From positions 1-6,600 of the forward strand of contig PMFP01000042.1 of the NCBI GenBank assembly GCA_003155175.1: a stretch of DNA of 6,600 nucleotides, given 5' to 3'. The stretch comes from Vulcanimicrobiota bacterium. Lineage in GTDB: Bacteria > Vulcanimicrobiota > Vulcanimicrobiia > Vulcanimicrobiales > Vulcanimicrobiaceae. The notes beneath the pieces are model-generated. The model made no database searches. It was not told where the DNA came from and saw only the letters and a list, made by a program, of their open reading frames with translations. Of this stretch, positions 1-6,230 are shown piece by piece. Both the position numbers and the translations under genes were made by a program. The stretch's first letter is position 1, and the number at the start of each line of letters is the position of its first letter.

Positions 1-360
1 GAGAAACTCGTCGAGGCCTTCCCGCACATGAAGACGCTCGATCTCGACCTGAGCGAACAACTCTCCATCGTTCAAGGGGCGAAGATCTTCGAGATTCAAG
101 CGAACCTCGGAAACCTGTTCTTCGGCCACCACACGACGGCGACCGCGACGCTCGCCGTCTGGGCGCGGCCTTCGGTGGATAAGTTCGATCCGCTGGTGGC
201 CGAGTTCGGGTGGTCGTACCATCCCGTCGACGACGAAAAAGGCAAAGAAGCCGACGCGGTGGCCGACAAGTTCTTCAAGTCCATCCAGCTGACGCTCAAG
301 GATTGGCTGTTCGCCGGCACGACCAAGACCGCGATCATCTACGGCGACCAGGGAGCCTAA
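1..360 (+). CDS. Hypothetical protein, 3' end only
   Basis: The frame is open from base 1 to a TAA at 358-360, giving the last 119 residues of a protein whose start lies outside the window. An ATG at 28 is in frame, but no Shine-Dalgarno sequence precedes it and the frame continues upstream, so it is probably internal. The segment is soluble-looking: mixed hydrophobic and charged, with no membrane helix or signal peptide. Visible landmarks are a GHHTT stretch near residue 45, an FGWSYHP stretch near 70, an acidic/lysine-rich patch (DDEKGKEAD) and a C-terminal IIYGDQGA. I do not recognise the family and assign no function. The gene ends 32 bases before the porin ATG on the same strand, so the two are likely co-transcribed. 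That this is coding is fairly sure, since a discrete stop is followed directly by the next gene. Confidence 0.7.
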   Translation, partial: EKLVEAFPHMKTLDLDLSEQLSIVQGAKIFEIQANLGNLFFGHHTTATATLAVWARPSVDKFDPLVAEFGWSYHPVDDEKGKEADAVADKFFKSIQLTLKDWLFAGTTKTAIIYGDQGA

Positions 361-392
361 GCATCGGCAACCCCATCGCTTCCGCGCTGCCG

Positions 393-1931
393 ATGTGGGC
401 CGCCGCCGCGCTGATTGCAGCCGGCGCGGCCTTTTCGGCGTCCGTGGGGGCGAGCGCCGACCCGGTTCCGTCTCCCGCCGCGAGCCCGGCGGCGAAACCG
501 CATGCGCGCGCGGGAGGCACGTTCTCGTGGGGTGGCAACGCGCGAGCGTTTTACTTCCAGCGCATAAACGGCAACACGTGTTTGGGGGCCGGGTGCGATC
601 CCAAAGGCACGCCGAATTCCAGCGCGCTCAATTTCGGCGGCAAGCTGCACGGCCAATACACGTTTGCCGGATCGCCGTGGACCATCGGTGCGACGTATTT
701 GGGTGCGGATCCGTTCGGCGCCAATCCGCCGGGCGTGCTGGGCGTTGGGTACAACCCCCTCGTGGACAACACGCTCCCCGGCTATGCGATCAGCACGCTG
801 GCGGAATCGTACCTGCAATACGAAGCCTCCGGCATCACGTTCAAGACGGGAAAAGAGATCATCAATACGCCGTGGGCAAACGATTCGGATTCGCGCATGG
901 TTCCGGTCTCATTTCAGGGCACGCTGTTAAGCGCGAAAGTCTCGCCGCAGCTAACGCTTGGCGCGATGTACATGGCGCGGTTCAAAAGCCGCGTCACCTC
1001 GGCGTTCAATTCCAACACGCTTCTGACCAGTTGCAACACCGCAAATCCGACCGGCAAGGGGCCGATCGCGGGCGAGCCCGGAACGTTTACCGTCGAAGGC
1101 GATCCGTGCAACCCGCAGCAGACGACGCCGGGCTTCGCGCTGTTCTCGGCGACGTACGACGCGAACGGCTTGACCCTCAACGCGGACCAGTACCAAATCT
1201 ACGATCTCGTGAGTTTGACGTACGCCGACGTAAAATATTCGTACGCGCGCAAGTCGCCGACCAACCCGTTCGTCGCCGCGCAATACCTGGCGGAAAGCGA
1301 CACCGGGAGAGCGCTGCTCGGCACGGTGCGCGTCCACGGCTCCGGGTTTGAGTTCGGCGAGAGTTGGGGGCGCAACGTGGACGTCGCGGCGAGCTACAAC
1401 CAGGTGCCGTTCTCGACGTACGTCGTAAACGCAGCCGATTGCTCGGGCGACGCGGCCTCGCCGAGCAAGATCAAGACCGGCACGATCTTCGGCGGCGTGC
1501 CGAATGCGTCCGCAACCTGGGTTCCGGCCGGCAAGGTGCTCTGCTACGGCGGAGGCATCGCATCGCCGTACACCGACAACTACGAGACGGACCCGCTCTT
1601 CACCACGTCCATCGGCCAGGGCTTAGGCGACATCCACAAAGGTGGAACCGGCGTCAGGCTGGCGTTCACGATTCAGACGAACGACCGCCGATTGAAGACG
1701 ATTCTCTCGGAGGCGCGCTACGACGACAGCTTGCCGGGGACGAGCTCGGGGGCGAGCAACTCCGACGTTAGGACCGAAGCCAACGTGGACGTGCAGTATT
1801 TCTTCAGTGCCGTCGTTCCGGGACGCTCCTATCGCGGGCTCTCGATTCGCGAGCGGTGGGTGAACCGCAACCAGACGTTCTCGCCGTTTAAGTTCAACTA
1901 CATGAGATCTCAGCTCGAGTACGACTTCTGA
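393..1931 (+). CDS. OprD-like outer-membrane porin
   Basis: Predicted 512-residue outer-membrane beta-barrel that would let small solutes or ions cross the outer membrane. Residues 1-22 form a hydrophobic Ala-rich signal segment with a plausible cleavage site after ASA; an Ala/Pro/Ser linker follows, then alternating barrel-like strands from about residue 43. Family evidence: a block at about 153-176 containing TPW, DSR, P and SFQG resembles the OprD signature (Asp-Arg, Pro, Phe-Gly pattern). The C-terminus, beginning GLSIRERW at 482 and ending in EYDF with a terminal Phe, fits OprD proteins and barrel-assembly signals. Six cysteines (63, 68, 214, 239, 350, 384) lie in loop-like stretches, which is unusual for porins. 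ATG 393 is the first ATG/GTG/TTG downstream of the previous gene's stop that gives a signal peptide, but it lacks a clear Shine-Dalgarno sequence and a basic n-region. The next gene overlaps its stop. The substrate cannot be told from sequence. Confidence 0.8.
   Translation: MWAAAALIAAGAAFSASVGASADPVPSPAASPAAKPHARAGGTFSWGGNARAFYFQRINGNTCLGAGCDPKGTPNSSALNFGGKLHGQYTFAGSPWTIGATYLGADPFGANPPGVLGVGYNPLVDNTLPGYAISTLAESYLQYEASGITFKTGKEIINTPWANDSDSRMVPVSFQGTLLSAKVSPQLTLGAMYMARFKSRVTSAFNSNTLLTSCNTANPTGKGPIAGEPGTFTVEGDPCNPQQTTPGFALFSATYDANGLTLNADQYQIYDLVSLTYADVKYSYARKSPTNPFVAAQYLAESDTGRALLGTVRVHGSGFEFGESWGRNVDVAASYNQVPFSTYVVNAADCSGDAASPSKIKTGTIFGGVPNASATWVPAGKVLCYGGGIASPYTDNYETDPLFTTSIGQGLGDIHKGGTGVRLAFTIQTNDRRLKTILSEARYDDSLPGTSSGASNSDVRTEANVDVQYFFSAVVPGRSYRGLSIRERWVNRNQTFSPFKFNYMRSQLEYDF
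1928..1931 (+). promoter_or_regulatory. CTGA stop-start overlap, porin to transporter
   Basis: The last bases of the porin read CTGA: TGA (1929-1931) ends the porin, and CTG (1928-1930) is in frame with the Nramp-like gene. It is the CTG counterpart of the common ATGA/GTGA overlap and would let terminating ribosomes restart on the transporter. Starting here gives an N-terminus MKTGDSQSRTGPGL, a normal short Nramp lead-in to helix 1. The overlap is seen directly; its use as a start is inferred. A sequencing error is possible but not needed to explain it. Confidence 0.6.
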
Positions 1932-3163
1932 AGACGGGCGACTCGCAGAGCCGCACCGGCCCCGGCCTGCTCGGTCCGGGCCTCGTTTCGGCGGCTTCAA
2001 GCAACGATCCGACGACGGTCGCGACGCTCGCGATCGTGGGAGCCACGACCGGATACGCGCTCTGCTGGCTCGTCGTTCTCGTCATCCCGATGCTCGCCGT
2101 GGTCCAGGCGATTGCCGCGAGCATCGGCGCGGTAGCGGGCACGAGCTTGCAAGGTGCCGTCCGCAAGCGCTACGGCTTGGGCTGGGCGATCCTCACGCTG
2201 GCGGCGATCGTCGCGGTAAACGTCTTTACGCTGGCCGCGGACGTCAAGGCGGGCAGCGAAGCCGCCTCGCTCTTGACGCACGCTCCGGCGCCCCTTTTCG
2301 TCGTTCCGTTCGCTGCCGTCGTCGGGATTTTGCTCGTCACGCATTCGTACGGGCGGATCGAACGCTACCTCTCGCTCTTGCCGCTCGTGTTCGTGGGGTA
2401 TGCCGCGTCCGCGATCTTCGCGCACGCCGACTTTGCCGCGTTCCTGCGAAGCGTCTTCGTGCCGCACTTCGAGTTTTCGCCGCCGTACGTCTTCGGCGCA
2501 ATCGCCTTACTGGGCACGACGCTGACCAGCTACGTGTACGTGTGGGAATCGGTCGAGGTGGCGGAACGCCGGCCCGAGCGCTCGGCGATCGGCCGGTTCG
2601 AGAAGGACGCCGTGCTGGGCATGCTGGCGATCGGCGTCGTCTTTTTATGCATCGTGGTCGCGTGCGCCGCGACGCTGGGCAAACATCATCTGCCGATCGA
2701 AACCGCAAGCGACGCGGCGGCGGCGCTGACGCCGCTGGCCGGGCGCTGGGCGGGCACGCTGTTCGGCGTCGGCTTACTGGCGTCGGCGGTGCTGGCCGTC
2801 CCGGTGCTCGCGGCGACGACCGCGTACGTCTTCGCGCACACGTTCGGCTGGCGCGGGAGTCTGGACGACAAAATCGCCGATGCAAGGCGCTTCTATGCGG
2901 TGCTCCTGTCGTCGCTGGCGGTCGCGGCACTCGTCGCGCTCCTACCCGTGTCGCCGATCGGCATTCTCTACTGGGCGTCCATCGCAGGCGGCGTCGCGAC
3001 GCCGCTCACGTTATGCTTCCTCGTGCTCGCGGCGCGCGACCGGAAGGTGATGGGAATCTCAACGATCGGACGCCCTCTCGCAGCGTCCGCGTGGATTACG
3101 ACCGGCTTCGTGACGATCGCGGCCGCGCTCTTCTTATACGCGCAGCTTCCGCGCGCGAACTAA
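1928..3163 (+). CDS. Nramp-related divalent-cation transporter, probable CTG start
   Basis: Polytopic inner-membrane protein of the Nramp (SLC11/MntH-like) superfamily, 411 residues from CTG 1928, close to the usual 400-450. About 11 hydrophobic helices are visible. Helix 1 (residues 15-40) carries a GPGL stretch and NDPTT (26-30), the position of the canonical DPGN metal motif. Helix 6 (187-207) carries GTTLTSY (196-202) where classical members have a GATVMPH-type motif, so the metal-binding Asn and Met are replaced by Thr. This resembles the divergent bacterial Nramp-like clade with a DPSG and TTISPY pattern more than true MntH; the substrate (Mn, Mg or another ion) is open. The first ATG/GTG/TTG in frame is GTG 2036, which would delete helix 1. 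The frame is open upstream to a TAA at 1889, and CTG 1928 overlaps the porin TGA as CTGA, with a weak GAG 8 bases upstream. Translational coupling to the porin is inferred. The TAA interlocks with the opposing gene's TAG. Confidence 0.82.
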   Translation: MKTGDSQSRTGPGLLGPGLVSAASSNDPTTVATLAIVGATTGYALCWLVVLVIPMLAVVQAIAASIGAVAGTSLQGAVRKRYGLGWAILTLAAIVAVNVFTLAADVKAGSEAASLLTHAPAPLFVVPFAAVVGILLVTHSYGRIERYLSLLPLVFVGYAASAIFAHADFAAFLRSVFVPHFEFSPPYVFGAIALLGTTLTSYVYVWESVEVAERRPERSAIGRFEKDAVLGMLAIGVVFLCIVVACAATLGKHHLPIETASDAAAALTPLAGRWAGTLFGVGLLASAVLAVPVLAATTAYVFAHTFGWRGSLDDKIADARRFYAVLLSSLAVAALVALLPVSPIGILYWASIAGGVATPLTLCFLVLAARDRKVMGISTIGRPLAASAWITTGFVTIAAALFLYAQLPRAN

Positions 3164-3789
3164 AGAACGGGCAGCCCGAAGATGCGGACGAAGCCGAAGA
3201 TCAGCGTGAGGAAGCCGACGACGACCACGATGATGTGGTTGGGGAAGACGAACTTCGTGCTGATGCCGGCCAGAAACGAGACCGCCGCGAAGATCACCGT
3301 GAGGCGTACGTATTGGTCCGCCTGCTCCTCGGCTTCCTGAGCTTTGGCGAAGCTCGCCGCCGCCAGCGCGCGCTGACGTTCCACCTCGGCGTTCGCCGCT
3401 ACCCGGTATACGGGCATCGCGAAGGGCGTTGACGGGGCGTTAGGATTGGTTCTCGGTTTCGTAGCGATCCACGCTTCGACCGCGCGCCTCATTTCGGGCC
3501 GGAAGCGCGCGCGCAGAAAAGCGGTCTCCTCCGGCCGGTTTTCCGCGACCGAGTTGATGAATTGAAGGAACATAGCGACGTCGATCGTCACGAGCGTGTC
3601 TGCCCGCGTGGAGGCGACCGACGCGTTGATGCGATCGGCGTTGGCCGTGTTGTAGAGCAGCGTCTGCTGTCCGCCCCAGCGCGCGGCCTGGTAGCCGCAC
3701 CAGGCGGTCAAGACCGTCGCCAGCGAGATGAGGATGACGGACGCAAAATCGACCCAGCGGTCGAACGCCTCTTTTTTCGCATCTTCCAT
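3160..3789 (-). CDS. Small membrane protein with three helices, unknown function
   Basis: A 209-residue protein read from ATG at 3789 to TAG at 3162-3160. Residues 1-13 are charged (MEDAKKEAFDRW). A first membrane helix spans about 14-33 and is followed by a CGYQAARW motif. A 130-residue region (34-160) includes a charged, Ala/Glu-rich helix likely to form a coiled coil (about 131-160). Two closely spaced helices follow at about 163-179 and 185-203, then a short tail RIFGLPVL. The layout of one N-terminal helix, a coiled middle and two C-terminal helices is like that of DUF4337-type proteins, but I cannot confirm that family. No catalytic motif is visible. A GGGAAAAG stretch upstream is a weak ribosome site. 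The gene runs opposite to its neighbours: it starts in the divergent gap shared with the lipoprotein gene and its stop overlaps the transporter's stop. Longer in-frame starts upstream would run into the lipoprotein gene on the other strand and are Arg-rich, so they were not used. Confidence 0.75.
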   Translation of the reverse strand: MEDAKKEAFDRWVDFASVILISLATVLTAWCGYQAARWGGQQTLLYNTANADRINASVASTRADTLVTIDVAMFLQFINSVAENRPEETAFLRARFRPEMRRAVEAWIATKPRTNPNAPSTPFAMPVYRVAANAEVERQRALAAASFAKAQEAEEQADQYVRLTVIFAAVSFLAGISTKFVFPNHIIVVVVGFLTLIFGFVRIFGLPVL

Positions 3790-3815
3790 GACGCGGGCTT
3801 TTCCCGGCGGCCATG

Positions 3816-3850
3816 GCATTTCCCGGCGAGCCGGCGCGACGAGGAAATGC
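3816..3850. repeat. Inverted repeat, possible operator
   Basis: Perfect 8-base arms GCATTTCC (3816-3823) and GGAAATGC (3843-3850) are separated by a 19-base GC-rich spacer. The position between two divergent genes would suit a regulator site. The arms are short enough that chance cannot be excluded, and the left arm overlaps one copy of the direct repeat TTTCCCGGCG. Confidence 0.3.
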
Positions 3851-3892
3851 GGCGCCGCGGCTCGCACACTTTCGGTCACCGAGGATCGGTAT

Positions 3893-3898
3893 GGAGGA
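3893..3898 (+). promoter_or_regulatory. Ribosome binding site of the lipoprotein gene
   Basis: GGAGGA lies 4 bases before ATG 3903 (5 if the core is taken as GGAGG). It is the strongest Shine-Dalgarno sequence in the window and decides the start: an in-frame ATG at 3891 overlaps this site and so cannot be served by it. Start 3903 also gives a compact lipoprotein signal beginning MRS. Confidence 0.75.
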
Positions 3899-3902
3899 CT
3901 CG

Positions 3903-6230
3903 ATGCGCTCAGCCGGCGCCGTTTGCGTCTTTGCGCTCTCGCTTTGTCTCGCTGCGTGCGGCGGCGGAGGGCAGTCGAATTCCGGCGCGAGCGGCGCTTC
4001 GGCCGCGCCGACCGAAGCTCCGACCGCTGCGGCAGCGGCGACCGCGGCATCGGGGCCGGCCACGACGACGCCCGAACCGACGGCCGGGGGCACTGCCGCT
4101 CCGACGCCAACGCCGACGCCCGATCCGAACCTGCTCCGGACGGGCAACGGCACGATTTTGCGCAGTTATTCGCCCGCAGCCCTCGACGGCATGAACGACG
4201 GCAACCTCTCGAACGCGGCCGACGGCATCGGAAGCGAACTTCCCGATTCCGCCAAACCGCCGTTCGTGTTCACCTTCGAGCTCCCGGGCGTCGCGACGAT
4301 CACGGGATTTCAAGCCAGCCTTCGCGGCCAGGCGGACAACGGTCCGGTGCCGAGCGTGGATTTCGCCGTCTCCACGACGGGACCCGATGCCGGCTTTACC
4401 GATGCCGGCACGATTACGGGAACGAACAAGACGCTGGCGGCAAACGTGAAGGCGCGCTGGGTGCGCGTCACGGCCAATCAGCTCTACGATTCGGTCGGAG
4501 CGACGGGAACGGTCGCGCCGCCGCCTGCCGGGCTGGACCCGACCGGCTTCTACGTCGAGGACGCCAATCCGGATAAGAACGGCGCTTACGTACCGACCGG
4601 CACGCGCACGGGCGACAGCCGCGCTCGCTTCGTCATGGTCGGTTCTGCGCTCGTGGCCAACGAATGCACGCAAACCGACCTCACCGGCGTCTACATCGGT
4701 CACTTCGAGGGCCGCCACTGGAACGCGCACTTCTCCGGGAACAAAGACGAGAATCCGAACAGCATTCGCGCCGTGTTCAACGACGACGCCTCCGTCGTCG
4801 CGGGCATTTACAGCGGCGGAGAGAGTATTTTCTTTTCCAGAACAAACGAACGTCCCGCGTTTTGCGTCGCGCGCACCAACGGAACCGGCGCGCATCACGT
4901 GCTCGTGCTGGACAAGGACCCTATCGGAACGTTCGCGCCCTCCGAGACCAGTCCGCCGGTGCCGGGATACACGTTCGACAGCATCGGCGCGGGCATGCTC
5001 GACAGCGGCGAACTGAACGGGCACGAGACCGTCATCACGCGTCAGATCTGCACCATGAATTCCGTGATGGCCAAGGAGCAGCGGGCGTTGCTGCTGCAGT
5101 GGGCGGCCGCCGGGCATAAACTGATCCTGGGCGGCGGCCAGTGCAACAGCGGTTCGGATTTTACGTGGCTCCCATACCCGTTCAAATCCATGGGATCCGG
5201 ACCCGAGAGCACCAACGCGAGCTTGATCCAAGTCGAGAACAACGCGCTGGGAACCAACGACAGGAACGACGCCGCGCACTTCGTGGACGTCGCCGCCTTG
5301 GCCGCGGACGCAAACAACGATCTTGCGGCGGCCTCGACCGTGACCTCGACGGATCCGCATTGGTGCGGACACCTCTTCGTCGCGAAGAAGACGAACCTCA
5401 ACGGTTTCGTCCAGACGTACGCCGTCGACGGCAGCGGACTGATGATCTACGACGGTTTTAACGGCGACGAAGCTCAGCCGGTGATGCAGCGCATTCGCCA
5501 GCTCGAACTCGACGCGCCGGTTCCGGGCGGCTTCCCGTGCTCGCAGAGCATTACCGAGTCGTTCATTCTCGAACCGAGTCAAGAGGCGTCGTTCAACGCC
5601 GGCACCGCGGCGACGATTCGCGTGCCCATGCAAGTCTTGGCCAATCAGGGCTGGAACGGGCCGGTTACCATCAAGACTTCGGGCAGCTTCCCGGCGACCG
5701 TGACGCCCGCCAGTTTCAACATCGCGGGCGGAACGCAGAATCTCACGGTTGCCATCGCCGTTCCGGCGTCGGCCAAGGCGGGCGAATACGCCGTCAACGT
5801 GAGCGCGGACAACGGATCGGGCAAGACCGCGCAAGCTTCGGTCTTGCTTACCGGAAACGAGGAGCTGAAGAAGCAGTTTACGCCGACGCAGCGCCGCATC
5901 CGCATCTACGGCATTCACTTCGACGTGGACAGCGCGGTCATTCAGCCGCAGTCGCAGTCCGTGGTCGGGCAGATCGCGCAGATCATGCGCGAAAACCCGA
6001 CGTGGCGCTTCCAAGTCCAGGGACACACCGATTCCGACGGCGGCGCGGCCTACAATCTCGCGCTTTCTCAGCGCCGGGCTCAGTCCGTCGTGAACGATCT
6101 CGTGACGCACTTCGGCATCGCGCGATCGCGTCTGGTCGCCAAAGGCTACGGATTGACCGAACCGGTCGCGTCGAATTCCACGGACGCGGGCAAGGCCCTC
6201 AATCGCCGCGTCGAACTCTTGCGCCTATGA
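3903..6230 (+). CDS. Multidomain envelope lipoprotein with C-terminal OmpA domain
   Basis: A 775-residue lipoprotein. Residues 1-19 are a signal ending in the lipobox LAAC, with Cys19 to be lipidated, then GGGG. A low-complexity Ala/Pro/Thr linker (about 20-77) ends in PTPTPTPDP. Residues about 78-195 look like a discoidin (F5/8 type C) beta-sandwich: LDGMNDGN, then FAVSTTG, then ARWVRV. Residues about 240-540 form an unrecognised alpha/beta region with some resemblance to class I glutamine amidotransferase/ThuA-like folds (LLQWAAAGHKLILGGG, then WLPYPF). Six cysteines (255, 321, 383, 414, 488, 546) may form disulfides. Residues about 555-650 are Ig-like. Residues 662-775 are a clear OmpA C-terminal domain: FDVDSAVI, GHTDSDG (707-713), NRRVEL (767-772), including the Asp and Arg expected to contact diaminopimelate in peptidoglycan. 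The protein is probably tethered by lipid and bound to the cell wall. Sugar or ligand binding by the discoidin-like part is inference; no enzyme activity is shown. The stop overlaps the next ATG. Confidence 0.85.
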   Translation: MRSAGAVCVFALSLCLAACGGGGQSNSGASGASAAPTEAPTAAAAATAASGPATTTPEPTAGGTAAPTPTPTPDPNLLRTGNGTILRSYSPAALDGMNDGNLSNAADGIGSELPDSAKPPFVFTFELPGVATITGFQASLRGQADNGPVPSVDFAVSTTGPDAGFTDAGTITGTNKTLAANVKARWVRVTANQLYDSVGATGTVAPPPAGLDPTGFYVEDANPDKNGAYVPTGTRTGDSRARFVMVGSALVANECTQTDLTGVYIGHFEGRHWNAHFSGNKDENPNSIRAVFNDDASVVAGIYSGGESIFFSRTNERPAFCVARTNGTGAHHVLVLDKDPIGTFAPSETSPPVPGYTFDSIGAGMLDSGELNGHETVITRQICTMNSVMAKEQRALLLQWAAAGHKLILGGGQCNSGSDFTWLPYPFKSMGSGPESTNASLIQVENNALGTNDRNDAAHFVDVAALAADANNDLAAASTVTSTDPHWCGHLFVAKKTNLNGFVQTYAVDGSGLMIYDGFNGDEAQPVMQRIRQLELDAPVPGGFPCSQSITESFILEPSQEASFNAGTAATIRVPMQVLANQGWNGPVTIKTSGSFPATVTPASFNIAGGTQNLTVAIAVPASAKAGEYAVNVSADNGSGKTAQASVLLTGNEELKKQFTPTQRRIRIYGIHFDVDSAVIQPQSQSVVGQIAQIMRENPTWRFQVQGHTDSDGGAAYNLALSQRRAQSVVNDLVTHFGIARSRLVAKGYGLTEPVASNSTDAGKALNRRVELLRL
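4101..4127 (+). repeat. Short Pro-Thr tandem repeat in the lipoprotein linker
   Basis: Near-identical hexamers (CCGACG/CCAACG type) encode PTPTPTPDP at residues 67-75. The stretch ends the flexible linker that spaces the lipid anchor from the first folded domain. Such tracts can vary in length between strains by slippage. Confidence 0.55.
6227..6230 (+). promoter_or_regulatory. ATGA stop-start overlap, lipoprotein to S9 peptidase
   Basis: The lipoprotein TGA (6228-6230) shares bases with the ATG (6227-6229) of the peptidase gene. No good Shine-Dalgarno sequence precedes this ATG, so re-initiation by ribosomes finishing the lipoprotein is the likely route. Confidence 0.7.

Larger units (their letters stand above)
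3790..3902. promoter_or_regulatory. Divergent intergenic region, presumed promoters both ways
   Basis: This 113-base gap separates the start of the small membrane protein (-) from the start of the lipoprotein (+), so both promoters should lie here or just inside the genes. It contains an 8-base inverted repeat (GCATTTCC at 3816-3823, GGAAATGC at 3843-3850, 19-base loop) and a 10-base direct repeat (TTTCCCGGCG at 3800-3809 and 3819-3828). I could not identify convincing -35/-10 boxes in either direction. Confidence 0.5.

Noticed and set aside
210..392. Upstream extension of the porin frame to the ATG at 210
   Set aside because: The extra 61 residues are Arg/Gln-rich, overlap the end of the preceding gene in another frame and would bury the signal peptide.
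395..1351. 318-codon plus-strand frame inside the porin
   Set aside because: It is an Arg/Gln/His-rich shadow of the porin reading frame without family features.
2036..3163. GTG 2036 as the start of the Nramp-like gene (375 residues)
   Set aside because: It would remove helix 1 and the NDPTT motif at 26-30, which are clearly encoded in frame just upstream; CTG 1928 restores them.
2542..3432. 296-codon plus-strand frame overlapping the transporter and the membrane protein
   Set aside because: It is Arg/Asp-rich, lacks any domain pattern, and overlaps two well-supported genes in other frames.
3799..3828. TTTCCCGGCG direct repeat as a CRISPR or transposon end
   Set aside because: There are only two 10-base copies with no regular array, no flanking target duplication and no transposase gene.
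3843..3870. GGAAAT as an extracytoplasmic-sigma -35 element for the lipoprotein
   Set aside because: No matching -10 element is visible at the right spacing, and the bases are already accounted for by the inverted repeat.
3813..3902. ATG at 3813 or 3891 as the start of the lipoprotein
   Set aside because: These starts put extra charged residues before the lipid signal; GGAGGA at 3893-3898 is spaced correctly only for ATG 3903.
3790..4110. Longer minus-strand start at 4110 for the small membrane protein
   Set aside because: The extension is Arg/Ser-rich low complexity, antisense to the lipoprotein's signal and linker, and adds nothing conserved; ATG 3789 precedes a normal N-terminus.
3909..6110. 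733-codon minus-strand open frame antisense to the lipoprotein
   Set aside because: Its translation is rich in Arg, Val, Ala, Gly, His and Asp, has no signal, motif or membrane helix, and mirrors the strongly GC-biased codon positions of the real gene. Long antisense frames are expected at this base composition.
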